Part shown: piece after piece, positions 45,276 through 54,015 of the stretch
Layout of the letters: each line of letters starts with the position of its first letter
Position numbering within the stretch: position 1 is the first letter of the stretch
Assembly: GCF_001273775.1 (NCBI RefSeq)
Contig: NZ_CP011801.1
Span: forward strand, 2,458,001 to 2,522,000
Direction of reading: 5' to 3'
DNA from: Nitrospira moscoviensis
Lineage (GTDB): Bacteria; Nitrospirota; Nitrospiria; Nitrospirales; Nitrospiraceae
DNA length: 64,000 nucleotides
Position numbers and translations under genes: made by a program
Notes under the pieces: generated by a model
The model's database searches: none
The model's input: only the letters and a program-made list of their open reading frames with translations
Told to the model about the DNA's origin: nothing

Positions 45276-46016
45276 TCACTTCTTGAATTGCGGAGGCACC
45301 GAGGACGGCGGCGGAGCGGGAGCCGGGGTCCTCACGCCCCCGAACGGAGGCACGATAAACGGCCCATAATACGAGTACGGATACAACCCGTACGGGCCCC
45401 AAAAGGGCATGCCGAAACCGTAATACCAGGGCGGCCAGGGCCCGTAGCCATAATAAGGATAGGCGGGATAGGGACCGTATCCGCCGTACGACCGGTGCTC
45501 GACCGTCCGCACGTCGTTCCAATCCACCAAATGCGCGATCTCGATCACGGGATACCGATACTCCTCATCGTCCAGCTGTCTCGTCGTCGCGCCCTTCACC
45601 TCGCCGACGACGGTGAGCGGCGCGCCCTTGTCGATCACCGCCGGATCGAGAAACTCACCCGATTTGATCGCGAGGAACCGGCCTTCCGATCGGCTGCGCC
45701 GATCCGACGGCGACAAGCCGGACTCGGTGGGAAGCTGCAGGACTTCGATTTCCGTGTGGTCCTTCACGCGTCGCGACTTCATCGCGAGGCCGCTCAGCAT
45801 GACGGTTCGACCGATATACTGATCAGGCGCCGAACGCAGCTGAGCAAACGCCACCGATTCATCCACCCGCTCCTGGATATGAGGCGGGATGATCTGATCG
45901 AGCAGGTTCTGCCCGGTCTGGTGCGCCGATCGGGCGCAGCCGGCTCCCCACGGTGCAAGCGCGAGGAGAGCGACGGCCACACAGCCTCGGCAGAGGATCG
46001 GTAGCGATGCGTGCAT
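45276..46016 (-). CDS. Slp family outer-membrane lipoprotein, copy 1
   Basis: A 246-residue lipoprotein (MHASLPILCRGCVAVALLAL; lipobox WGAGC). The Slp domain has VAFAQLRSAPDQYIGRTVMLSGLAMKSRRV, TEIEVLQLPTE, EGRFLAIKSGEFLDPAVI and PLTVVGEVKG. The C-terminal third is a Tyr/Pro/Gly-rich tail (YGGYGPYPAYPYYGYGPWPP), unusual for Slp. Slp proteins are induced in stationary phase or stress in enterobacteria; the role here is unknown. The stop codon lies in a GTGACGAGTGATC heptamer. Confidence 0.88.
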   Translation of the reverse strand: MHASLPILCRGCVAVALLALAPWGAGCARSAHQTGQNLLDQIIPPHIQERVDESVAFAQLRSAPDQYIGRTVMLSGLAMKSRRVKDHTEIEVLQLPTESGLSPSDRRSRSEGRFLAIKSGEFLDPAVIDKGAPLTVVGEVKGATTRQLDDEEYRYPVIEIAHLVDWNDVRTVEHRSYGGYGPYPAYPYYGYGPWPPWYYGFGMPFWGPYGLYPYSYYGPFIVPPFGGVRTPAPAPPPSSVPPQFKK

Positions 46017-46023
46017 ACGAGTC

Positions 46024-46118
46024 CGCTGGTTTGTTTGGTTTGTTTGGTTTGTCGGGTTTGTTTGGTTCGGTTGGTTCCAACCAGATAAACCAAATAAACC
46101 GACTAACCAGACAAACCG
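46024..46118. repeat. 9-bp repeat array D (TGTTTGGTT variant) with inverted arm
   Basis: Plus-strand units are TGTTTGGTT, TGTTTGGTT, TGTCGGGTT, TGTTTGGTT and CGGTTGGTT, then a reverse arm with AACCAGATAAACCAAATAAACC and CCAGACAAACC. Same architecture as arrays A-C with a T for C change in the last unit position. It spans the GINT1-like gene stop to the Slp leader. Confidence 0.92.
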
Positions 46119-46119
46119 T

Positions 46120-47052
46120 TCACATCACCACATACGGATTCACGCCCCAGCATCCGTCGATCACCTCCGTCTCAGCCACCCGCCCGTAGGTGTGCATGCC
46201 GTACAGGCGGGAGTGCCAGGTCGGCTCGAAGGTGGCCCGTCGCCGCTGCTCGAAGCGGTCGCGGTCAAGACGGACGATTTCATCGAACGAAAACGAGTAG
46301 CCGTATCGGGGATGGCCGCATTGCGTCGGTCGAATCACCCGGCCGTCCTCGCGGAAAATCGGTCCCGCGCCGCGCCCCTCGCCGTGGCCGCCGACGGGGC
46401 TCTTCGGATGCAGCCGCCAGACGCCCGTCAACGAATCGGACCAGAAGAGATGCGTCACGCAGCGGGCCGGACCCCGTTCCGGAATCGTCGAAAAAAAATA
46501 CCACGTGCCTTCATGGTACCACGGCGTCGTGTCGTACGCGGCGTGGGGAAACAGGCGGTGCTCGCGCGTCCACTCGAACGGGAACCGCCGTGCGCGGTAC
46601 AGCCACACCGCACGGTCGGCCGCCGTCTCCGGCACCATGTAGATCTCCCGGTCGTGGCAAAACAGGAGCGGGTACGACACGTGATGGTCGGTCGTCAGCG
46701 CAGGCGCAAACGGGGCGACCTGTCCGTCGACGTCGACCTCCGCCGCTACAATACGGCGTGCTTCGTTCCGCTCGTACTCATAATCCTCCGCCAAGAGCCA
46801 GGTCGTGCCTGCATGCTGCAGCAGCATCGGATCGGCGTAAAAATGTCCGCGCGGCGCCTCGATCCACCGGAAGTCGGGAAGAGCGGCGGGGCCCTGCTTC
46901 AGCAACGACGCACGGGAGCGGCGCAGGCCCACACGCCAGTGGGGGAACGATCGGCGAAACGGACGGAGAATCGTCTTCGAGAGAAACTTCTTCGCGATCT
47001 TGACGGGCCGGCGCTGGGTCCAGGCAGGCGCCGGCTTTTCCACATCCTTCAC
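46120..47052 (-). CDS. Putative glycosyltransferase/propeller protein (GINT1-like)
   Basis: A 310-residue protein. The GTG was chosen over an earlier TTG because AAGGAG lies 5 nt upstream. The sequence has GHFYADPMLLQHAGTTWLLAEDY, YPLLFCHDREIYMVPET, YDTTPWYHEGTWYFFST and a GGHGEGRGAGPIFREDG region. This is a five-bladed-propeller pattern like GH43-type folds and the domain of glucosamine inositolphosphorylceramide transferase relatives found in bacterial glycan clusters. The activity is uncertain. It is separated from the divergent UbiA gene by 217 bp. Confidence 0.62.
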   Translation of the reverse strand: MKDVEKPAPAWTQRRPVKIAKKFLSKTILRPFRRSFPHWRVGLRRSRASLLKQGPAALPDFRWIEAPRGHFYADPMLLQHAGTTWLLAEDYEYERNEARRIVAAEVDVDGQVAPFAPALTTDHHVSYPLLFCHDREIYMVPETAADRAVWLYRARRFPFEWTREHRLFPHAAYDTTPWYHEGTWYFFSTIPERGPARCVTHLFWSDSLTGVWRLHPKSPVGGHGEGRGAGPIFREDGRVIRPTQCGHPRYGYSFSFDEIVRLDRDRFEQRRRATFEPTWHSRLYGMHTYGRVAETEVIDGCWGVNPYVVM

Positions 47053-47140
47053 CCTGTCTCCTTCGTGCCTCAAGCGTAGCAACGGGGGTCACCGGCTGAA
47101 CCTAGCATTTTCACTAGCGGACTTCGCCGGTCTCGCCGAC

Positions 47141-47178
47141 CTCGCACTTCGCACTTCGAACCTCGAACTTCGAACCTC
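47141..47178. repeat. Heptamer tandem repeat (TCGCACT/TCGAACC)
   Basis: Five 7-bp units in a row (TCGCACT, TCGCACT, TCGAACC, TCGAACT, TCGAACC) in the 217-bp divergent gap before the HAD-UbiA gene. No matching inverted arm was found. Promoters for the two flanking genes should lie in this gap, but none was convincing. Confidence 0.8.
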
Positions 47179-47269
47179 CTCCCTCCCGCAAGCGCCGTTG
47201 CTTAGGGGATCGACCGCTTGAAGCCGGGGAATCGCCTAGACCCCCCGTCTTTCACGTTCAATTCATAGT

Positions 47270-48751
47270 GTGGATCAGATACTCATGCATGTCGTCGGCT
47301 CTCAGGCGCTGAAATATCCGCCACCGGTCTGCCCGCTGGTGGTCGATCTCGACGGAACCTTGATCCGAACGGATACGTTGCACGAAGGCCTGTGCGGGCT
47401 GTTCCGGACGAATCCCGCCAGTCTGTGTCTGCTTCCGTATTGGTTATGGCGGGGCAAGGCGCGTCTCAAGCAGCAGCTGGCGGCGCGCACCACCGTCGAT
47501 CCGCGGATCCTGCCGTTCAACCGCGACTTCCTGGCATGGCTCCATCAGCAACGAGCGCACGGCCGCACGCTCATCCTGTGCACGGCATCCGACCAGGCGG
47601 TGGCCACGGCGATCGCCGAGCATCTGGGCGTGTTCGACGAGGTGATGGCGAGCGACGGCACGGTCAACCTCGCCGGGCCGCACAAGGCCGAAGCGCTCGT
47701 GCAGCGGTTCGGGCCGGCGGGATTCGACTACGCGGGCAACTCGCGGGCCGACCTGTCGGTCTGGCAATGGGCGCGCCGCGCGATCGTGGTCGGCTCCGCG
47801 ACGGCGATGGCCAAGCATGCGGCCTTGTCCGGCAAGGTCGAGCGGGTCTTTCCGTCTCCCGCGTGGGACTTCACGACGTGGCGGCGGGTGCTGCGCCTGC
47901 ACCAGTGGCTCAAGAATCTGCTGCTCGGGGTGCCCGCGGTGGCCGCGCACCAGATCGCAGACCCGGGCACCTGGCTGGCCATCGTCCTTGCGTTCATCTC
48001 CTTCAGCTTGTGCGCGTCGGCGGTCTATGTCACGAACGATCTGTTGGATCTCGACAGCGATCGGAAACATCCGCACAAAGTGAACCGGCCCTTCGCGTCC
48101 GGCCTCGTGCCGGTCTGGGCGGGCTTCGCGCTGGCGCCCCTCCTGCTCCTCGGCAGCGTCGCGGTGGCGCGCCACGTGGGCGGCGCCTTCCTCCCGTGGC
48201 TGGCGGTGTATGCCGCGATGACGGCGGCCTACTCCTGGGGCCTCAAGCGGCTCATCCTGATCGATTGCCTGATCCTCGCGATGCTCTATACCCTGCGCAT
48301 CGTCGCCGGCGCGGCCGTGACCGGCATCGAGCTCTCGTTCTGGCTCCTGGCCTTTTCCGGATTTGTGTTCCTCTCGCTGGCCTTCGCCAAACGGTACGCG
48401 GAGCTGCGCATTCTGTCGCACCAGGGGGAGGAGCAGGCCCACGGCCGCGGCTACCGCGTCTCCGACGCGCCGCTGGTCCAGATGTTGGGCGTCACCTCCG
48501 GCTATGCGGCGGTGGTGGTGTTCGCGCTGTATCTCAACAGCGAGGCCGTGCTGCGCTTGTATCGCGCGCCCCAGTTCCTCTGGGCCGCCGTGCCGATCAT
48601 GGTGTTCTGGATCAGTTGGATGTGGATGCAAGCCCATCGGGGCCACCTGCGCGAAGACGCCGTCGTCTTCGCCGTGACCGATCGCGCCAGCCTGCTGGCC
48701 GGCGCCGCCTTGGCTTGCGTGGTCACCCTCGCGACGGTCAGCTGGCCTTAA
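47270..48751 (+). CDS. HAD-UbiA prenyltransferase fusion
   Basis: A 493-residue protein. Residues 20-190 are a HAD-type phosphatase domain with VVDLDGTLIRTDTLHEG and TLILCTASDQAVATAIAEHLG, including YAGNSRADLSVW. Residues 205-493 are a polytopic UbiA domain with VYVTNDLLDLDSDRKHPHK (first Asp motif) and SWGLKRLILIDCL. HAD-UbiA proteins resemble decaprenyl-phosphate phosphoribosyltransferase systems. A role in lipid-linked sugar synthesis is plausible, but the prenyl acceptor is unknown. The GTG is uncertain; the ATG 15 nt downstream is possible. No strong Shine-Dalgarno. Confidence 0.85.
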   Translation: MDQILMHVVGSQALKYPPPVCPLVVDLDGTLIRTDTLHEGLCGLFRTNPASLCLLPYWLWRGKARLKQQLAARTTVDPRILPFNRDFLAWLHQQRAHGRTLILCTASDQAVATAIAEHLGVFDEVMASDGTVNLAGPHKAEALVQRFGPAGFDYAGNSRADLSVWQWARRAIVVGSATAMAKHAALSGKVERVFPSPAWDFTTWRRVLRLHQWLKNLLLGVPAVAAHQIADPGTWLAIVLAFISFSLCASAVYVTNDLLDLDSDRKHPHKVNRPFASGLVPVWAGFALAPLLLLGSVAVARHVGGAFLPWLAVYAAMTAAYSWGLKRLILIDCLILAMLYTLRIVAGAAVTGIELSFWLLAFSGFVFLSLAFAKRYAELRILSHQGEEQAHGRGYRVSDAPLVQMLGVTSGYAAVVVFALYLNSEAVLRLYRAPQFLWAAVPIMVFWISWMWMQAHRGHLREDAVVFAVTDRASLLAGAALACVVTLATVSWP

Positions 48752-48877
48752 CAGGATGTTGAAAAAGTCCGCCAGCTTTGTTCTCGGCTTGCAAGAATCC
48801 TCAACGTACCCCAGAGGGTACGCCTGCGGTTCTTGCATCGCCTGCGGCCGCGCTGGACGGCCTTTTTGAACATCCTG
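48752..48877. repeat. Palindromic element with terminal inverted repeats, copy 4
   Basis: A 126-bp element, CAGGATGTTGAAAAAGTCCG to GGCCTTTTTGAACATCCTG, with the internal GTACCCCAGAGGGTAC hairpin. Nearly identical in plan to copy 1 (8009-8135) and in the same orientation. It begins 1 bp after the UbiA stop codon. Confidence 0.9.
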
Positions 48878-48908
48878 CTACAACGTGTTCTGACCCGGGA
48901 GTGATATC

Positions 48909-50372
48909 GTGCGCCTGTCTTCAAGCGACGCAGCAGACCATACGGTGAACGCCGTCTCGGTAGACGGGGCGACGTCTTTCCGGGCGACCGCCGTGGTCGG
49001 ATTCTTTCTCTTGGCCGCCGTCGCCTTGAGCTTCGGAGCGTCGAGCGGTCCGATTCAATGGATGGACAACGGGGGGCTGATGTTTATCGCGTCGCGGGGC
49101 GATTATTTCCCCGATGAGATCTATGCGACTCTTCATCCGCTGTATCAGGCCGTGACGGTATGGCTGTTCAATCTGTTCGGTCCCGCCGCCGTGGCGTATC
49201 TCAACAGCCTGTTGCTGGTGCCGATCGCGTACGTCGTGTACCGGCTGGGCCGCGCGCTGGAATTGGACCCGCCGTATGCGGCCATGGCCGCGCTGGGCGT
49301 GATCCTTCTGCACAACGTGTTTTGGGTCAGCACGAAGATCGAAGTCTATGCTCTGCACCTCCTCATCGTGCTCGCCGCCTACTGGATCGTCTTCGACGAG
49401 GAGGCGGCGCGCCGGCCCTCGCTCATGGTCTTCGCGGTCGGCGCCCTCACCGGGTTGGGCGCGGCGACTCATCAACTGACGTTCATCGTGCTCTTTCCGC
49501 TGTATGTCTATGTATTGCCGCGCGCCGGCCGGCGGATCATCTGGGCGGTTCCGGGCTTTCTGCTCGGCGTCTTTCCCATCTATTCCGCGCTGTTCCAGAG
49601 CGTCACGGCAGGAGGCGACGTCCTCCGGCTGATCCGCGTGTTTTTGACCGGGTCCGACGGCGCCGCGGTGGCCGGGTGGGAACGCGCGTTGTTTCGATTC
49701 GACAAGATGCTCGAAGGGAAGGCCTACGTGATGTTGGTCCTCGTGTCGCTGTGCGGCATCGGCGTGCTCGGCTTGGTCCTGCGCCCCGCCTCGCCGAAAC
49801 TCCGGGTGCTGTGGTGGGCGGCGACGCTCAACTTATTGTTCGCCGTGAGCTATCGGCTGAACGACCGCTTTACATTTTTCCTGCCGGGGGCGGCCTTGTA
49901 CACCATGCTCGGCGTGGCCTGGGTCTCCAGGCGGTACGCCGGATACGCCGTCGCGCGCTACGCCGCGCTGGCGGCGATCCTCGCCCATCCGCTGATCATC
50001 GTCGGAACATTTCTGGCGGCGAGCAGCGGGGCCGTCACGCTTCCGACGCACTCCGTCGCGCTGCCGTATCGCGACGACATCAAATACTTCCTGGTGCCCT
50101 ATCTGCCGGATCGATCGGCGGAAGCCTTCGTGCTCGCCTACGAAAAGTACGTCCCGCGAGGATCCGCCGTCATGTCCGATTTCACTCCGATGGCGGCGTT
50201 ACGCGCGGCGCAGGTGAACGGGCGCTTCTTGGATCGGGCCTTGCTTCAGTGCGACGAGGAGCATGCGACGTGGCCGGACCTCGTCTATCTCGTGCGAACG
50301 GACTACTGCGCGCCGTATCTCACGGCCTACACCCTGGAGCCGGCTCCCCTCGGCTGGATCGCCCGGAAGTGA
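48909..50372 (+). CDS. Polytopic membrane protein, GT-C/DUF2723-like
   Basis: A 487-residue protein with many hydrophobic segments. The N-terminal block WMDNGGLMFIASRGDYFPDEIYATLHPLYQ, with its Asp and His, resembles GT-C enzymes such as DUF2723/TMEM260-type O-mannosyltransferases. A soluble C-terminal domain follows at about 405-487. GTG start with GAGTGATATC upstream. It is probably a polyprenyl-phosphate-sugar-dependent glycosyltransferase. It is co-directional with a beta-propeller and a second membrane protein, so they may form one operon. Confidence 0.65.
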   Translation: MRLSSSDAADHTVNAVSVDGATSFRATAVVGFFLLAAVALSFGASSGPIQWMDNGGLMFIASRGDYFPDEIYATLHPLYQAVTVWLFNLFGPAAVAYLNSLLLVPIAYVVYRLGRALELDPPYAAMAALGVILLHNVFWVSTKIEVYALHLLIVLAAYWIVFDEEAARRPSLMVFAVGALTGLGAATHQLTFIVLFPLYVYVLPRAGRRIIWAVPGFLLGVFPIYSALFQSVTAGGDVLRLIRVFLTGSDGAAVAGWERALFRFDKMLEGKAYVMLVLVSLCGIGVLGLVLRPASPKLRVLWWAATLNLLFAVSYRLNDRFTFFLPGAALYTMLGVAWVSRRYAGYAVARYAALAAILAHPLIIVGTFLAASSGAVTLPTHSVALPYRDDIKYFLVPYLPDRSAEAFVLAYEKYVPRGSAVMSDFTPMAALRAAQVNGRFLDRALLQCDEEHATWPDLVYLVRTDYCAPYLTAYTLEPAPLGWIARK

Positions 50373-50404
50373 GGCCACCGCGCCGGTCGTCATTGGAGCA
50401 CGCC

Positions 50405-51727
50405 ATGGATGGTCATCCACCGATTCAGCGCCGTCTCACCGCGCCCCGGATGCGGGCGCTCGCCGGGTTCGCCCTGACGACATGGACCCTGTCCGTAGCG
50501 CCTCCGGTCGGCCCCGACGAGCCGACGGAGGGAACGCGGCTCCCCTACTCCGTCTCGGCCGAGACGGTGAAGGCGGATGCCGGCGTCTACCCCGTGCGCT
50601 TCATCGATCCCCCGTCCAAGGGCGGGACGATCATCGATCCCGCGTTCGGCATTCCCATCCTACGGCTCACCGATGAATCCGATGGAAGCCAATGCCGCAA
50701 CCTGTATTCGTATTGGGCGTCCATGAATCTGGACCATACAAAGATCCTGGTGTATTGCGATCACAAGCCCTACATCCTCGATTTCGATCCCCGGACGCTC
50801 ACCGTGCGAGGCCCCAAGTATCCGGCCCTGCCGGCCGGAGTCGAAACTCAAGGTGAAATCCTATGGAGCTCCGTGCACGCCGATCTGATCTTCTATCAAG
50901 TCGGGCGCGTCCTCCACCGGCGGGACGTCGCGACGGGGCAGGGCGGCATGGAGACGGATTTCTCCGCGGTGCTGGCTCCGCATCAGATCGCCTGGCAACT
51001 GAGCAAGAGCGACGACGACGACGTCTTCGCCTTCACGAAGGCCGCCGGCTATTGCCGCTACGAGGGGTACGCCGTGTGGAGCCGATCGCAGCGGCGCTTC
51101 CTGGCGAACGAGGATCTCCAGCCGATGGATGAAGTCCACATCGACAAGACCGGACGCTATCTGGCGATCGACGCGATCCTGTCCGTCTGTGCGGGCGGAG
51201 CGGATCCGCCCGTCCACGACTCGCTCCAGTGGATCATCCTGGATCTGGTCACCGGGACCCGGACGCCGCTGTACGACAATCCTTCGGACCTGCCGCCGGG
51301 CCATTACGCCCTCGGACGCGAATCCATGGTCGGCTCCGGCTGGGCGGCCTCACCGCTTCAGTGGCGCTCGCTGGCGACCGCCTCGAGCACGCTCAGGCGG
51401 CCCCGCATTTTGTACGACTTCGGCGGCGTCCGGTCGGGCGCGCACCACTCCGCGCTGGCCGACAACGAGCATTGGGTGCTCACGAGCAGCTACAGCGGGA
51501 CGGCGGCCTCGGCTTCCCGGCCGTTCGAAAACGAGATCTATCAGACGGCGACCGACGGATCCGGACGCATGAGACGGCTCGTCCATCATCGGTCCCATAA
51601 CAACGACGGCTTTTGGGATACGCCGCGGGCCAACATCAGCAAGAACGGCCGGTTCGTCGTCTTCACCAGCAACTGGAACGGCCTCCGGCGCGACGCCTAC
51701 ATGGCGATCATTCCGCCCGCGCCGTGA
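50405..51727 (+). CDS. Secreted beta-propeller protein (TolB/PD40-like)
   Basis: A 440-residue protein. The N-terminus has a hydrophobic stretch at about 19-34 that may be a signal peptide. The body shows repeated propeller strands: ILRLTDESDGSQCRNLYSYW, KILVYCDHKPYILDFDP, HIDKTGRYLAIDAIL, DNEHWVLTSSYSG and NISKNGRFVVFTSNWNG. It resembles WD40-like TolB or oligogalacturonate-lyase propellers. Its neighbours are two membrane proteins in the same direction (32-nt gaps). Substrate unknown. Confidence 0.68.
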   Translation: MDGHPPIQRRLTAPRMRALAGFALTTWTLSVAPPVGPDEPTEGTRLPYSVSAETVKADAGVYPVRFIDPPSKGGTIIDPAFGIPILRLTDESDGSQCRNLYSYWASMNLDHTKILVYCDHKPYILDFDPRTLTVRGPKYPALPAGVETQGEILWSSVHADLIFYQVGRVLHRRDVATGQGGMETDFSAVLAPHQIAWQLSKSDDDDVFAFTKAAGYCRYEGYAVWSRSQRRFLANEDLQPMDEVHIDKTGRYLAIDAILSVCAGGADPPVHDSLQWIILDLVTGTRTPLYDNPSDLPPGHYALGRESMVGSGWAASPLQWRSLATASSTLRRPRILYDFGGVRSGAHHSALADNEHWVLTSSYSGTAASASRPFENEIYQTATDGSGRMRRLVHHRSHNNDGFWDTPRANISKNGRFVVFTSNWNGLRRDAYMAIIPPAP

Positions 51728-51758
51728 GGCGCGTCATTCATGGGGAGAGGGCGCTCGT

Positions 51759-53297
51759 TTGGCGGTTCACGCGCATACGTCCGATTTCCGAGTCGGTGCC
51801 TGGGCCGTTGTCGGCATCGCGATCGCCTTCGTGCCGATCGTGATTGCGGCGATCCCGCCCCTCGCCGACTACCCGAATCACCTGGCGCGCGTCCACATCC
51901 TCTCCAACCTTCCTCGCGTTCCGGAACTGGCGGCCTACTATCGCGACGTCACGAGCGCGCAGCCGAATCTGGCCTTCGACTTCGTGGTGGGCCTGCTGTC
52001 CCGCGTCATGCCGTTGGAAACGGCGGGAAAGGCCTTCCTCGCCCTCACCATTCTCGCGATGGTCGGGGGAACGTACGCGCTTCACCGGGCGCTTCATGCG
52101 CGCGCCTCCGTCTGGCCGTTCCTGTCTCTCTTGTTTGTGTACAACCGGCTGTTCCTGTGGGGCTTCGTCGCCTATCTCTTCACGCTGGGCTGCGCGCTGG
52201 CGGCGTGTGCCGGATGGGTCGCCTTACGCGGGCAGCCCGTGATCCGTTTGATCGCCGCAACCGTCCTGGCCACGCTCCTCTATCTCGGGCATCTCTACGC
52301 GTTCGGCGTCTACGCGCTGTGCATCGCCGGTTACGAGCTCACCGTGCTGTGGGATCGACGCCGCGACCTGCGGCGGGCGCTCGCCGCGGCCGCGATGGCG
52401 GCGGTACAATTTGCTCCGGCCGTGTATCTGTTCTTGTTCGTGAGCCCTACATCCGGCGCAGCCGGGGCCACCGAGTGGGGGCCGATGTGGCGGAAGGTCG
52501 CCGCACCGCTGAATCTCCTGCACAACTATCACCTGGCATTCGACGCCGCGTGCCTGGCCCTCTTGGCGGCCGTGGTGCTGGTGGGGCTTCTCCGGCGCAA
52601 CCTGACGTTCAACCGATTCATGGCCGCGCCGCTCGCGCTGCTGTCGATCACGTTTCTGCTCATGCCGGATGAGCTGTTCAGCAGTTACGGCGCGGACAAA
52701 CGGCTCCCCATCGCCATCGCCCTGGTGGCGATCGCGGCCTCCGAGTGGCGCGCATGGAGCCGGCTCACGGCTGTTGCGCTGGCGGCCTTGTTCGTGGTGC
52801 GGGTGGCGCTGATCGCCGAGGTGTGGGCCCAATCGAACGGGGTCTATAGCAATTATCTGGCGGCGATCGACCGCGTGCCGTACGGCGCCAAACTCCTGGT
52901 CGTCGTCGCGCATCCATCACAGATCAGTTTACCGCCGATCCCGGCGTTCGAGATCGCCAACCTGGCCATCGTGTATCGCCGCGCATTCGTGCCGAGCCTC
53001 TTTACCTTCCCCCGAGAAGCCGGGCAGGCGGTGGCTTTTTCGCCGGACATGCAGAACCTTGTCAAGGCGACCCCCTACCATATCGTTCGCCCGGATGACC
53101 TCACGCTGTTGAACGACCCGGACTATGCCCGTCGCGCGGGACCATTCCGGCCGGAGTTAGTCTCTCAGTACGACTGCGTCTTGATCATCAACGGAAGGCA
53201 CTTGCCGATCCCGCCTCCCGACGGCGAACCGCTGTATGAAGGACCCGACGTCGTACTACTGAAGGTGAACGGGGTTTATGCCGAACAGGCCTCATGA
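51759..53297 (+). CDS. Polytopic membrane protein, GT-C-like
   Basis: A 512-residue protein beginning at a TTG with GGGGAGAGGG upstream. The first helix is followed by PPLADYPNHLARVHILSNL, with an Asp-Tyr-Pro-Asn-His motif typical of bacterial GT-C-like membrane proteins. About nine to eleven further helices follow, then a soluble C-terminal part (about 390-512). It is probably related to the GT-C-like gene upstream. Specific function not recognised. It converges on the Slp gene; the 81-bp gap holds no clear terminator. Confidence 0.6.
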   Translation: MAVHAHTSDFRVGAWAVVGIAIAFVPIVIAAIPPLADYPNHLARVHILSNLPRVPELAAYYRDVTSAQPNLAFDFVVGLLSRVMPLETAGKAFLALTILAMVGGTYALHRALHARASVWPFLSLLFVYNRLFLWGFVAYLFTLGCALAACAGWVALRGQPVIRLIAATVLATLLYLGHLYAFGVYALCIAGYELTVLWDRRRDLRRALAAAAMAAVQFAPAVYLFLFVSPTSGAAGATEWGPMWRKVAAPLNLLHNYHLAFDAACLALLAAVVLVGLLRRNLTFNRFMAAPLALLSITFLLMPDELFSSYGADKRLPIAIALVAIAASEWRAWSRLTAVALAALFVVRVALIAEVWAQSNGVYSNYLAAIDRVPYGAKLLVVVAHPSQISLPPIPAFEIANLAIVYRRAFVPSLFTFPREAGQAVAFSPDMQNLVKATPYHIVRPDDLTLLNDPDYARRAGPFRPELVSQYDCVLIINGRHLPIPPPDGEPLYEGPDVVLLKVNGVYAEQAS

Positions 53298-53378
53298 TGC
53301 GCAGTCAGGACCTCATCCCTCTTTAGTGCTCCTTCGCCCATCAGATTCTCTCTTCACTTTTTACTTTTGACGTTCCCT

Positions 53379-53969
53379 TTAGAATCCCGTGCCGATGCCG
53401 ACACCACCGAAGCTCCCGCCGCGCCCGCCGCCGAAGCCGAAGCCCAGCCCGCCGAAGAGGCCGACCACCGGCGACGCCCGCCGCCGGCGGTGGTACTCGC
53501 TCGCGTCCCACACATGTACGTGCTTCACGGCGACCGTCGGGTACCGATAATCGGAGTCATCCAGCGGTTGCACGCGCTCGCCGGTCACCTCGCCGACCAC
53601 GGTCACCCGCGTGCCGGGCGGATACGAAGCCGGATCGAGCCCGCCGCGGTCGAATGCGAGAAAGCGGCCTTGGGATTCGCTGCGCCGCCAGGCCGGCGGA
53701 TCGTCGCCGTCCTGCACCGGGAGTTGGAGGATTTCGAGCTGTGTGCCGTCCTGCAGCCGCTTGGCCGACAAGACCTCTCCCCCCAGCACCACCGTTTTGC
53801 CGTTGTAGGAAGCCGGTGAGGCCAGCAGCTGCGGAAAGGACACGGACGAATCGATTTGCGATTCCAGCTCCGGCGGGATGACGGCCGGGCCGCTCGAACA
53901 GGCGGCCGAAAGCAAAAGAAAAAGGCTGAGGTTAAGGTTAAGGAATGAGTCACAGCGGCGCTGTTCCAT
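53379..53969 (-). CDS. Slp family outer-membrane lipoprotein, copy 2
   Basis: A 196-residue lipoprotein, MEQRRCDSFLNLNLSLFLLL then SAACSS (lipobox). The Slp domain has VSFPQLLASPASYNGKTVVLGG, TQLEILQLPVQD, QGRFLAFDRGGLDPASY and TVVGEVTGERV. The C-terminus is Gly/Phe-rich (FGGLGFGFGGGRGGSFGGV). Part of the signal peptide (NLNLSL) is encoded by a TTAACC hexamer repeat, whose inverted partner lies just upstream. ATG chosen over an earlier TTG. Paralogous to the copy at 45276-46016. Confidence 0.86.
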   Translation of the reverse strand: MEQRRCDSFLNLNLSLFLLLSAACSSGPAVIPPELESQIDSSVSFPQLLASPASYNGKTVVLGGEVLSAKRLQDGTQLEILQLPVQDGDDPPAWRRSESQGRFLAFDRGGLDPASYPPGTRVTVVGEVTGERVQPLDDSDYRYPTVAVKHVHVWDASEYHRRRRASPVVGLFGGLGFGFGGGRGGSFGGVGIGTGF

Positions 53970-54013
53970 ATTGCCCTCGCTCAACCTTAAACCTCAACCT
54001 TAGCCTTAACCTC
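53924..54013. repeat. Inverted hexamer repeat (TTAACC/GGTTAA)
   Basis: The left arm, GGCTGAGGTTAAGGTTAAGG, lies inside the Slp signal-peptide code. After about 37 bp comes a right arm of CTCAACC, TTAAACC, TCAACC, TTAGCC and TTAACC units, 3 bp from the stop of the outer-membrane barrel gene. The same array-plus-inverted-arm architecture as the 9-bp arrays, built from a 6-bp unit. Confidence 0.9.
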
Positions 54014-54015
54014 TG

